Assembly (NCBI GenBank): GCA_007449985.2
Contig: VIIQ02000096.1
Location: forward strand, 1-64,000
Length of the DNA: 64,000 bases
Reading direction: 5' to 3'
DNA from: Desmodesmus armatus
Taxonomy: Eukaryota > Chlorophyta > Chlorophyceae > Sphaeropleales > Scenedesmaceae
The notes under the pieces are model-generated. The model was not told the DNA's origin and searched no databases. It saw only the letters and a list, made by a program, of their open reading frames with translations. A program made the translations under genes and the position numbers. Of the stretch, positions 35,201 through 46,170 are shown in pieces (position 1 is the stretch's first letter; each line of letters begins with the position of its first letter).

Positions 35201-38200
35201 TTCGGACCCAAACCGCCATACCCCCTGCCCCCGTCGACAGCGGCTGCTGCTGCTGTGCCACCAACAGCACTATCGCTGCCAAAACCAGTCCCCTGGAACT
35301 TCTGCGCCAGGAGCCATGAACTGACACTGCTGGACCCCTCGCTGGGCACACCCAGGTGACTGACACTAGTGCCGCTGCCGCCATCACTGCTGCCGCTGCA
35401 GCCATTGCTGCCACTGTTGTTGTCATTGCTGTCGGCGCCGCCAGGAAGAGCTACAGCAGCCGCGCTCATGGCGATCTTCACACCCGAAATGAACCCTTCA
35501 GGATCCACTAGCTCGGGTACCATCCTCATATCAGGCTTCAGCTGAGCCATTGGCATCAGGATATACCTGTCCTGCGCACAGCTAGCCGAGGTGAAGCGGG
35601 ACCACAAGATCGTGCGGTTGCTGGCACGATCAAGGACCGAAAACTGCTGCATGCGCAGCCTGCTGGGCACCTTGGCAGCAGCCGCCACATCCTGCGCTGC
35701 GGTGCTGCCACCGCTGCTGCTGGAGTTGCTGCCGGCAGGCTTCATGACCAGGTACGCCACCTGCACATCTACCCCAGGGGCAGCCGTCAATGCTGCCGGC
35801 GATCCAGCGCCAGGTGTCTGGATCGCAGCTGGGCCTGCATCGATAGGCACTTGTGCGGCAGGCAAGCCTCCAACTGCAGCTGCTGACTGGTCGGCCCTGC
35901 TGCTAGCAGAGGCCTCAGCAGCCGTGCGCGAGCTTGCTGCTGCATAGTTGCTGCCCATGATGTGGTTGCGGCGTGCAGTTGCAAGCTTGGCACCTGCCGA
36001 CTGCTGCGCTTGGGGCAGCACAAACAGGTGCTCAAGGTCGGCAGGCACCCCGCAGGCAATCACCACCGAAGCATTGTTGACGAAGGTTATCGCCCGCAGG
36101 CTCAGCTGCTCCGGTGGCCGGAGCGGCACGAACCTGATGGTGTAGGACCGGTACAGGACAAAGCTGGGCGGCAGCTCCCAGACTGAAGGGCTGCTGCCAG
36201 TGCCGCTGCCGCTGCCATCTTCCCCACTGCTACTGCTGCCGAGGTCTTGTCCCCAAACAACACTGGCGCCAGTACTGTCATTCGTGCTGACGGCAGAAGG
36301 TTGCTGCTGCAACCGCCTGCCTTTCAGCCCTAGGGCTGCCTGCGTGCTGAGCGGCGTGTTGCTGGGGGCTACCGGCTCTTTCAGACCTGGACTGCGCTCT
36401 GTGTCTGACCATGTGCTGCTGTCCTGCATGGGTGCTGCTGGGCTGCTGCTGTCCGACGGCGGTGTGAAGACGTGTACCCTGATCCAGCACGGCGCCTGCT
36501 GCCCAGAAAGGGTGTAGTACTCCCTCCATAGCTGCTGGCCCTCAGCCCATTCAACGCTGTACCTGCACTCGGCGAGGCGGTCAATTGGCAGGGCAGCACG
36601 ACGTGAGCTTATGCAATGCGCACAGCACCACTGTATATCAAGGAAGCTGTTCCCCAATGCTGCACAGAGTCACACAGTGCTTGCACATTACTACACAGCC
36701 AGTGTATAGAACTCGTGGAATGCAGCAGCAGTACATGCCATGCAGCAGCACACTGCCCAACACTATAAAGTCCCTCTACAGTTGCTGCAAAAGACGCACA
36801 GTGCAGCCGAACACAGCCCACCTTCTGCTGTCCAGCTGACTGCACGAAGTAGTGTCCACAACCACCACATCACCCCATCTGCTGCTGGACATCATCAGCT
36901 CCCCCAATGCAGGCCCGGGCGGCAGCAGTGCAAGGTAGCGGTCAACCAAAGGCCTGAAGGGAGGGTCCAGATCCAAGGTCCTGCTGCCGCCCTTGGCATC
37001 GCTGCTGCTGTCACTGCTGTTTGCAGCATCGCCCTGCCTACTGCTGGCAGCGGTGGACAGCATGTGCCGTCGGTCAGCACTGTCAGCAGCGCCAAAGTTG
37101 GCATGGGTGCTGTCTGCAGGCTGCAGCACCAGGACCAACTCCTGCAGTGCTGCAACCTCCGTGTAGGTCGGCCTATCCCGTGTGCTGCCGCCACTGCCTC
37201 GGCTGCTGTTGCTGCTGTTTGAGGGAAGGTCCTCTGTGCCGGGCGCCACAACAGCACCTGCGCACACACAACCAGCGCAGCAACTCTCAGGCGCAGCTAC
37301 TCAGTGGTCGTCTCAGCAGAACAGATAGAACACAGCCTAATGCATCCCCCACCCAAACCAGCAGATGATAACACTGTCGATGTTCACACAGGTTTTACAT
37401 GCTCAAGCAGCATTCGATGGCCAAGCACACCCGGCCGGCACTTCCCATGCCCAGCCATGCCATGTCATGATTTGCCACGCCAAAGACGACCAGTAACCTG
37501 CAAACTTGCGACTACGGCATTCCCAGCAAAAGCACTTTGAGTTCTGCTCACCTGGAGGGCAGTGCCCTGGGGGTGTGCCAAACACTATTGCTGCAACCTC
37601 GTCACCCTGCGCAGCCGGCCTGCAGTTGCTTATCGCCATGATTCGCACCCCAACCCTCAGCTCTGCCTCTGGCGGTAGCCGGCCCCATGCCACAGGGAGC
37701 TCCAGCGGCAGTATGGCTGCTTGGCCAGGTGTCACATGACGTGTGCCTGAGATTGTGACGTTATCCACTGCCTCCTGGTCAGCTACAGAGCAGGAAGGGG
37801 CCAGCGGATGGCAGGCCACCAGGGAGGGCCGGCTGCCTGGCAGGAGGAAGGTGCTGAATGCAAAGCTGGTGGGGAAGGCTGAGGAGCCGGTCATGTTGAA
37901 CAGCACCCTGGGTGCAGAGCTGCCGTTCAAGCCCCGATAAAAGCCCTGCATATACAGTGGGCAGCCACGGCAATAGCATAGCAGCTTGCGCCTTACATGT
38001 GTTGAAAGCACAACAGGCCACGTGGTCCACACACTAGCAGGCCTGCCACAACGCTGCTGATTGCTGACAGCAAGTGTCCTCACAGAGGCGCACTGACACA
38101 CCGAAGCCACCAAACTGCGAGGGCGCAAACACACAGTCTCAGAGGCATGCTTGGTGGAAGACACAGCTGCAGTGCCAGTCACACACCAGGTTCGTGGTGA

Positions 38201-39688
38201 AGGAGACAACAGGACTGTCCACCATGATATTGGCTACTGCTGCCAACGGCTGCAGCACTGCCCCTGCTGACGGGTTCGCCAGGGTGGCTGTGAGGATGCC
38301 GTGTGCTGGTGCTGCCAGCAGCGTTAGTGTGAAGTCACGCCTTCCTGCAGAACCCTCTGGCCAGGACACAGTGTCCGGCTCCACCTGCAGGACAGTGATA
38401 GGGCACCATGATCAACTGTCACCAAGTAGAAGCTGGAACCTTGCACCTGGCGATGGAACAGCTGCCAGTCTGTAACAGGAAGCCTGCCTGTGACCAGCAC
38501 TGCAACAGAGCCAGCAGCAGGCCCCATTGCCATATCGCTGCAGACAGGTGCATGGCCTACAAGGACCCTCCACTATGGTGGTGCTTTGATCAGATAACCT
38601 GCCGACGTTGACCTGCATGGTGTATCCTGCATGCCTGCTGATGCTCGGCCTGCAGGCCAGTGCACCGCAAGCTGTGCAGGATGCACGGGCAGCATTGTTA
38701 CCTTTGCTGCTCCCTGCTCTCCCAAAATCAGCCGGACAGAAGCACCCCCGGCTGGTGCTGGCTTGCTGAGACTGACACCCAGTTTGAAGGGCTTATAGTC
38801 TGAACTGACGTTGATGCTGGTTGTCACCAGTGACATCAGCAGCGGCACATGCACCAGAATGGGTTCCTGCAGCCGCAAGGTCAGCCCTGCTTTTGGCAGC
38901 AGCAACCGTGCTGAGATGTTGCCATGCTTGCTGCTGCCATCCAAGAGCACGGGAAAGTCAAAGCTCGTGCAGTCTGCGCTGCCGCGGCTGCTGCCAACGC
39001 TGATGCTGCCGCTGCCGCTGTTGCTGCTGAGGTCTGCTGCTGCAGCGCTGCTTCTGAAGGTGAGGCTGCCGCCTCTTGCTGTCACATGCTGCAGGACAAG
39101 CTGTGCATCGTCTCCAGCATCCTGCACAACCACACCCGATGCAGCGCAGCAGTAAGTCACACGAGGAGTCTAAAGGCTGCTGATGACTGAGCTCGCACTG
39201 TCATTGCGTGTGACTGCCTGAAGCGCTAGATCTTTGCCGGCAACCAGGCTGTGTCGGGCATGGGCTGGTGCGTTGACCTGAACTGCTGCCCCTGAACAAT
39301 GCATGCTCACCTGTCCCCATTGACCACAGGCACTGGTGTTCAAGGTGACCCTGACTGTGGTCTGCACATACTGGCTGACACTGCTGGGCCATGACCCTGA
39401 AATGCCCACGGGTTTGGGAGCCTGGGCCGCAACCTGCAGCAAGCCAGCACAAGGGCTGTTGTTGTGAAGCTGCTGCATGATGCCTGGAAACCTTGCTCCT
39501 CCTGTGCACTGGCAAAGGCCATGCACAGAACTGTCGATCAAAGCTGGTTGACTGCTGAAAGTGCCAGTTGAACCCGACTGTTGCGATACTGCCGGATACA
39601 AGACGGCATGCATCAAACTGTGCACTATGAACGTTGGGCTGCATGCTTGGTGCTTGATCTGGAAGCTGAGAGAGGCAGGAAGCAACTG
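32249..39688 (-). CDS. Large type-I membrane protein with GCC2/GCC3 (ephrin-receptor-like) cysteine repeats
   Basis: At least eleven exons, approximate: 39688-39311, 39120-38702, 38384-38190, 37948-37551, 37259-36820, 36562-34745, 34482-34321, 34151-33990, 33789-33630, 33465-33340, 33111-32249. The 5' start and signal peptide were not found. The ectodomain is Ser/Gly/Ala-rich with N-glycosylation sites (NGSS, NMTG, NSSN) and beta-strand-rich segments. Exons 36562-34745 and 34482-34321 hold GCC2/GCC3 repeats (CSVCPNGTYSTKTDALEC, CPPGKYAGSPFSTTC, CPPGTFSYYWGAPTC, CLPGTFAATAG). The last exon has a membrane span (ILWPSLAGLLLLVGLGSW) followed by RRRKRR and a Ser/acidic cytoplasmic tail of about 210 residues. 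This is an abundant chlorophyte architecture. Ligand and role are unknown, but a cell-surface or extracellular-matrix function is reasonable. Confidence 0.75.
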
Positions 39689-40159
39689 GGAGAGCAACGT
39701 ACGTGCGGAAGCAGCAGGTGCAGGACCACCCAGGCAAGTAGGACGCAGAATAGCCCTGGGGAACCCAGCTTCTGCATACCAGCCCGTCCACCCCTCACAT
39801 CACATCAAGGCTGTCATGTAGGAGCTGAACAGCAGATCACAGTGCTGGTAAGACAACTTGAGTAAGCTCCAACAGCTGAGTCAGTCAGCAGATGCAGTTG
39901 TGCAGCAGCTGGGACGTTTTGTTCAGGTTTGACATCAAAGAGCACACAAGATGTTTGTAGGAACATCTGAGACGCGAACGTGCACTCTCCATTTCTTAAG
40001 CCAAAACCACGGCTACAAAACACTCAACCGAGAAGAACCACTTCCGTTGGGATTTGCATTTGCCAACAGTCCTTGAATTTGCTGTCCCTCACGCTGTCCC
40101 TCAGCTGCAGCCCCCGAGAAAAGTTGTCTCGGTCGCATCGTCAGTGAGGAGCAGCCAAA
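39689..40159. promoter_or_regulatory. Divergent region before the small plastid-type gene
   Basis: Separates the visible 5' part of the GCC2/GCC3 gene (-) from the gene starting at 40160 (+). It may still contain the missing first exon and signal peptide of the former. No clear TATA box is seen. Confidence 0.35.
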
Positions 40160-41355
40160 ATGCAGAGCATCCTACGCACCCAGGCGCAGTCATTCAGCCA
40201 AACAGCTGGTAAGAAAGGCAGCGTCTTGGCCGCAACCGTTGCACAACCAGCCAGCAGCAGTGCCAGCAGCAGCAGGTCTCCCAGCCACATAGCACAAGGG
40301 ACGGGGTCGTCTCAATTGCAGCAGTTGTGACGTGTGACAGCTTTGTTATAGCTGGATTACACTTTCAGCAGCTTGCAAGCAGCAGCTGGTGGTCACTGGC
40401 TGCAGTGACCACCGCTGCTGCCACGGCCCCGCCTGTCTGGTGGGGCACACCAGTTGTGCCAGACACAGTTGTCCCACATCACAATGTTACTGGGATATCC
40501 ACATAGCCGAACTGATCAATGTGGTGCCCCATGATCCGAATCGCCTGCCTTTTGCATTGGAGGAATCTTGCTCGACATCCATGTTCCCCACTGTTCTGTC
40601 TATGCTCTGCAGCCCCCAGCAGGCGCAGCACAGTTGCAGTGCGCGCCACATACCAAGAAGACCGCGGCAGCAGGCAAAGGGGCAGGGGCAGGTTCTCACG
40701 CAGGTCAGTACAGCTCATGGTGTGACCGCTGCGGGGCAATCCACCCGCAGTTGGGGCCACTAGCACCAGCAACTATGGCGGCAGCAGCAGCACACATGCT
40801 TGTAGCCCATGATTCACCTGGCCCATGGTTTGCGGCAGCAGCCACATGGCAGACATCACGGGCGTCTGCTTGGCCTGCACCAAGGCTATCCGCCTCGTAC
40901 AGTGGCACTTGTCCACAATCAGGATACAGCCTGCCATCGCTGCCAGCATATACAGGGGCGCAGACAACACACCATGCAGGCTCAGACCTGCATCAAACAG
41001 CAATGCCTGTGACAGTACCTGCATCACTGGCAGGATCAGCGTTATTCTGTCGCATAGGTACCGTTCCAACTGCACTGCACTCATCCCCTGCGCCCATGAC
41101 GGCCCACTCACCGTGCTGTGTGTCTGTTTTCCCTCGTCTGTCCTGTGTCACTGTCATAACCGCAGGCCCCAAGAGGAGCGTGTGGAGCTCAAGGAGTTCC
41201 TGTACCTGCCAAAGCCCAACCACCTGGTGTACATCAAGCCCACAGTTGCTGTCGTTGCTGATGTTGCCAGCCGAGCATCTGTTGGCCTCAAGATGACCAT
41301 CGGCAACAACCAGTTGGAGCGCTACGTGGTTGAGTACTATAGCAAGTCCCTTTGA
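40160..41355 (+). CDS. Small conserved-looking basic protein, probably plastid- or mitochondrion-targeted
   Basis: Three exons (40160-40208, 40613-40703, 41166-41355) join in frame to 109 aa ending in TGA. The N-terminus ([16 protein letters not shown] ... [10 protein letters not shown]) has the Ser/Arg/Ala composition of an organelle transit peptide, with a likely cleavage point near VRA. A short Arg/Gly stretch ([14 protein letters not shown]) could bind RNA. The C-terminal 60 residues ([19 protein letters not shown] ... [13 protein letters not shown]) are not low-complexity and look conserved, but I do not recognise the family. In-frame splicing across all three exons is the main support. 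Confidence 0.65.
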
Positions 41356-44155
41356 GTGGTGGGGTTGGTGTTTTGTGTGGTCTGGGCGGTGGAGGGAGCG
41401 AGGGGTTGGTTTGATGCAGCACCTACAGGTGCTTTATTCAGCTGCAGTGAAGTCGGGAGGCACGCAGCAGCTGCAGGCGGCAGCAGGGCGTGCCATGCTG
41501 GCAGCAGCTTGTGATGTGTGATGCTGTAACACACATTGCCATGCCTTGTCTAAAGGAACCGCTGGGTGGTACTACGTGGGTTCCAGAGCAACGCAGCAGA
41601 GTGGAGGGGTGACAATCGGCATGTGTCAGCTTCTGATATTTGTCCTGTCACACTTGCTGCCTGCAAGGAAACTGTGCTTGGCTGCTGTAAGTGTGCAGCA
41701 CAGGCTGTGTGACTATTGATTACTGTCAGGGGCACCTCAACTGGGCAGCAAGCGTGGACAAGCATACAGTACTTGAACATAGGAAGTCACCTAGCAAAAT
41801 CATCTTCCACATCTCAATCAACATGATGTTTGCTGCCTACCAACCAAAAGCATCAACGCAGCTGCCACAGCAGGAGCCTGTTACAATGCCACCTGCACCG
41901 CACATCAATTTGGGATGTGACTGGGAAATTGTGTGGACGTTTTGACAATTCAAACTGTACGTATGCCATCAGCCATACCATCTGGACCATACAAGCAAGG
42001 AACCATGCATCTGTCTAGAGACCAATCAGTGGAATGTGCTGTGTGACATTGCCAACCACAAGATCACAGGGTCACATTCAGCCAAGCATATGATGCTCTC
42101 TAGGCGCAACCTTGGTCATTGTGCACAACAACAGTATAACCCTGACAGCCCAACAAGGAGTGCAACAGTGCTGCTTCAGGCTGTGCACTGGCACAAGCCA
42201 AGCAAAAGCTGTGCACTGTCCTTTGCTTGCGAACACAGACACACACCCTGGCGCACAGCTCATGGTGTGCTGCATTGCTGGCCAGCCATGGCTGACAGCT
42301 GCAACAAGTCATCGCGCACAACAACAGTCCATGCCCCCGACAGCACAACAAGGAGTGCAACAGTGCTGCTTCAGGCTGTGCACTGGCACAAGCCAAGCGA
42401 AAGCTGTGCACTGTCCTTTGCTTGCGAACACAGACACACACCCTGGCGCACAACTGATGGTGTGCTGCATTGCTGGCCAGCCATGGCTGACAGCTGCAAC
42501 CCAATCAAAGGGGCCCAAAGCTAACAGCAAAGCAGCATGTGGCAGGAGGTTGATGCAGTGAGGCGGCCTGTGATTCCCCTGCACAGTGCACAGCGCCAAG
42601 GGGCACATTCAACTGCCAGCACGCTTCCACTAGACAGTTGGCTGAAAATCATAACGAACATCCTAGTTGAAGGTGGACATGTGTCACCCCTGCTTGAACG
42701 GTACCAGCAGGGGGTGGTGATTGTGTGCACACCCAGGGCCATGAGGCTTGGGATGGGCTACGCCCAATGGGGCGTGCAGATGCATCCTAGCAGATGAACA
42801 ATCGCTCAGCACAACAGTCGCTCAAGACAAGAAGGAGTGACAACACATGCAGAGGGCTTGCGGCCACTAATATCCTAAGTGACGACTGTGACAGTTCCAA
42901 GGTCCACACAAAAGGCAAGACAAAACCACAAGCAGTCTGGGTCAACACCCTGATTGCGGTCTGCACAGGCAGTGGTGGCACCTGTTGTACACATCGGACC
43001 ATGGGCCAAGCACAGGGTGGCAGCGGCGACGGCGAATAAAGAAAGGGAAGGCACAGTGTGTGGTGCTTTCCTGCAGGATGTGAAGGCAGCATCACAGCAG
43101 GCCGACACAGGTTGGCCAAACAAACTGGCCAACATGGGATCACATGGTATCCTGGATTTGGTGACGATGACACGAAGAAGACACAACAGCACAAGCTGGC
43201 CGATACACTGTTAGCTCTTTCCAGGCTTGACAGCTGCACCAGCTACAACCAGCATTGACGGCCAACACACAAAGCGCGGGCTCTGAGCTGCTACGTAGAA
43301 TACTTGGCAACCACAGACATCCACAACATGCGATGGTGTCATCCGAACAGCAGCATCAGCACTGTCCATGCCGGCTGCCACCCGTGGTACATATATGCTA
43401 TATAGGGCCTATGTGAGAGGCCTGTGGCACACGCAGCCTCTGCGATCTTATTACAACGCAGCCACAGGCCGCCTGACCGCTGTCAAGGACCGCGGCCCAC
43501 CAACATCGCTGGCGGTGCAGCCGCATGACACACCTCAGGTGTGCTTGCAAGCCTGGCAAGCAACAGCCACTAGGCTGGCAGGTCAAGTCACATCACTTGC
43601 ACCCCTCCTGACTGGGTGCCTGACTTCCTACCCAAGCAGACACTCTCCCATGCCAAGCTGCCTGGCAGGACGCAGCACACACAACTCTGTTGTACACACT
43701 CAAGTGCAAATGTGGCTTGCACCTCACCCTCACAGCCAAACCACAAGGGCACTGCGATGCATCCACAATGCGATGCATCTACAATGCACAGCAAAGGGCT
43801 CTGCAGATCAGGATGCGACCAGCAGCCCCTTGTGCGAGCCACATGATGCCCTGTACAGCCAAATGCTCTGTGCTCTTTTTCTTGAAACCAGCTCTGGTTG
43901 AACACACTGGCACCAAACACAAGCAAACCTCAATGTCACAACAGCATAAGCTCCATTGCCAGCCCCTACTAGGGCCCCAGCGAGCCAGCAGGGCTCGTAG
44001 GCTACAGCACAGGCCAGGCATCTGCAACTCCAAAGCCGCCCGCCTGGTGCTGCGAGCCCACCAACGCCTAAACACCACTCTACCAGCTGCTGACAGACAC
44101 AAACCACCCCTCCCCCACCTCCCCAATGGTCCTACGAATGGAGTTGGGCCCCACT
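41356..44155. other. 2.8-kb region without a recognisable gene
   Basis: Lies between the small organellar protein gene (+) and the ADP-ribosyltransferase gene (-), convergent. It holds a 195-bp tandem duplication (42149-42505) and otherwise unremarkable sequence. Several open frames of 100-260 codons on both strands overlap one another and show no motif, so none is called. Confidence 0.5.
42149..42505. repeat. Tandem duplication, two copies of about 195 bp
   Basis: The segment beginning AACAAGGAGTGCAACAGTGC and ending GGCTGACAGCTGCAAC occurs twice (about 42151-42305 and 42347-42500) with only a few mismatches (for example CAAGCAAAAG versus CAAGCGAAAG and AGCTCATGG versus AACTGATGG). The period is about 195-196. 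The high identity suggests a young duplication. Both copies are open in several frames on both strands, which explains the repetitive hypothetical frames there. Confidence 0.9.
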
Positions 44156-45692
44156 TCAGGCCCCGACCAACTGCCGGCATGCGTCAGCAGGGCGAGAGGC
44201 TGCCAGCTGCTTGCTGCATGTTGCCTGCTGCATGTGGTCCTCCAAAAGCACCACCATGTGCTCTGCCACAGAGGCAGCACGCCTTGCAGCCTCGCTGCCT
44301 GCCTGACTGCAGCCGGAATGCGAGTGCTGCTGTAGCAAACACCTGCACCTGCAGCTGGTGCCGCTGCTGCTGCGGCCCTGTTGCTGCTGCAGGTTGGGGC
44401 CAGCATTGCTGCAGTGCGGTGAGCTGCTGGGTGCCTGTTGCACCCCCAGTGCTTTCCCCTGCCGATCACTGGCCTTGCTGGCACCTTCTGTAGTATCCTT
44501 GCTGCCAGAGGTGGTACAACCGCCACTGCAGCTGTAGCCAGCTTCTACAACAAGGCAGCTGCTGCTGCTGGTGCTGGCATTCTGCACCAGGTGTAAGCTG
44601 GGCTGCAGGCGCCCGCTGCTGCTGCTGCTCCTGGCCTCCTGGACAGCTGAGTCTGCCTGCTCATGTAGGTGAGGTGCCACCTGACTGCTGCACACCTCAT
44701 CAGGCCCGCCATCACTGCTGTCCCCACTGACACTGCTGCCGCTGCTGCTGCCGGAAGCACTGGACTGGCTGCTACTGCTGCTGCAGGAGCCGCAGCCAGG
44801 GTCCATAGCGGTGCTGATCACAAAGTTGCTGGCATCGCTGCTGAGGCCACCTGTGCTGGTGGAAGTGGGCAGCACCTTGTGGATCTTGACGCTGACTACG
44901 CGACTTGGGTCAAAGATAACGTACTCAATGCCTCCCTCAAGGAAAGTGAGAGCCACACTGTCATATCCATACAGCAGCTGCCGCCACCTGCCGCCCCAGT
45001 CGCCAGCCCTGTGCACCAGCCTTGTGCGGCCCAAACGCACGACACACTCCAGGATCACACCCTTGTGGTTGGCCTTGCAGCTGGTGGCCTGCAGGTTGTG
45101 AAAAGCACAAAACATGGTGATTCCACAGCAACACCATGCAACCATGCAGCATCCACAGCAGGATCTCAGTGGAATCTGCAGTCATGGAAATCAACAACGC
45201 CACCGTTGCTGCAAAACAATAATTGCCGTGGTTGCGCACAGCAGCTAGTTGACTGCAAGGCATGCTGTGCTTGTCATGCAGTGGGAATGCTTCAAACCAT
45301 CATGCTCAGCACAGACAACCCACCTCTGGATCCACAGCAAAATAGATACCACAGCCCCCAAACCCCTTCGGCCCACGTCGCATGATGCCACCGCTGCTCA
45401 GAATGGCTTGAGCGTTTTGCAAGCTGGTCTGGTGATACAGCACAGCACTCTCATCATCGCTTGACGAGACGGACTGGTAGTTGCAGCCAGGGGCATATGC
45501 CATACTGCCTGACTCACTGCTGTCTCCTTCATGCACCAGCTTCGTGGGGTGCCTGCATGCAAAAATGTGACATCAGCTGCTGAAGAGGCCAAACAACAAA
45601 CATGCTGCCGTCGCCGTGAGTTGAGTGGACGACGTGGCAATGATGTCAGCTCAGCTCAAAACTCACCGACGAAATACACTCCAACAAGGCAT
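44156..45692 (-). CDS. PARP-like ADP-ribosyltransferase domain protein
   Basis: Three exons (45692-45667, 45552-45324, 45088-44156) join in frame to 395 aa. The N-terminal 150 residues read as an ADP-ribosyltransferase (ART) fold. The NAD-binding His is in LYHQTS (H49), the stacking Tyr in RRGPKGFGGCGIYFA (Y79) and a candidate catalytic Glu in GIEYVIFDPSRV (E140), giving an H-Y-E triad of the PARP type. GVILECVVRLGR and GYDSVALTF fit the strands between. No WGR, zinc-finger, macro or BRCT domain is present. The remaining 240 residues are Ser/Gln/Cys-rich and probably disordered. Likely role is mono- or poly-ADP-ribosylation of an unknown target, inferred from motifs. The neighbouring divergent gene does not suggest a partner. 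The first exon (MPCWSVFR) is short and rests on splice phase only. Confidence 0.75.
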
Positions 45693-46170
45693 CTCGCCAG
45701 CCTATATCGGTTTGGGGTAAGAATGTTGATTGTGAGAAGTGCTGCAAGAGCGTACCCTGCCACCTTGCTCACTGTTGTGCTCTATGAGCTATACAGCACA
45801 GGGGCTGAAGCAGCACTGGCATAGGATAACTGGCTGATATCCAGCTACATTGCGGCGAGACTTTAAAGCTGCTGCACCAAACCGACCTGCACCTTGTGTT
45901 CAGGTTTTGTGTCGAAAACCTGGGGCGCCAAAACCGGCATAAGAAGCCAGCCCGACAGTCCCAATCCATGATCGTTTGCTTGTCTACAAAGACCAACTTT
46001 CAGTGAAGTGATTTAGGAGTGCTTTCACACACACTTTCCACGTCACGATTTTTGCTTCAGTTCCGGTCCGCCTTTCACTTTCGTAGCATTGTGTTCATCG
46101 CTTGAAACGTTAATCAGTGGCACGTGTGTCCCGTCGTGGACTTCCGACCTAGGCTTACAGGCGAAACATC
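45693..46170. promoter_or_regulatory. Divergent promoter region, ART gene / PFL activase gene
   Basis: 478 bases between opposite start codons. The sequence TTACAG at 46155-46160 just before the activase ATG resembles a 3' splice site, so the activase may have an intron in its 5' UTR. No clear TATA box is seen. Confidence 0.4.

Noticed and set aside
43368..44493. Plus-strand frames of 177 and 267 codons
   Set aside because: The second overlaps the real minus-strand ART exon and the others lack any family feature. They are composition shadows of CTG-rich DNA.
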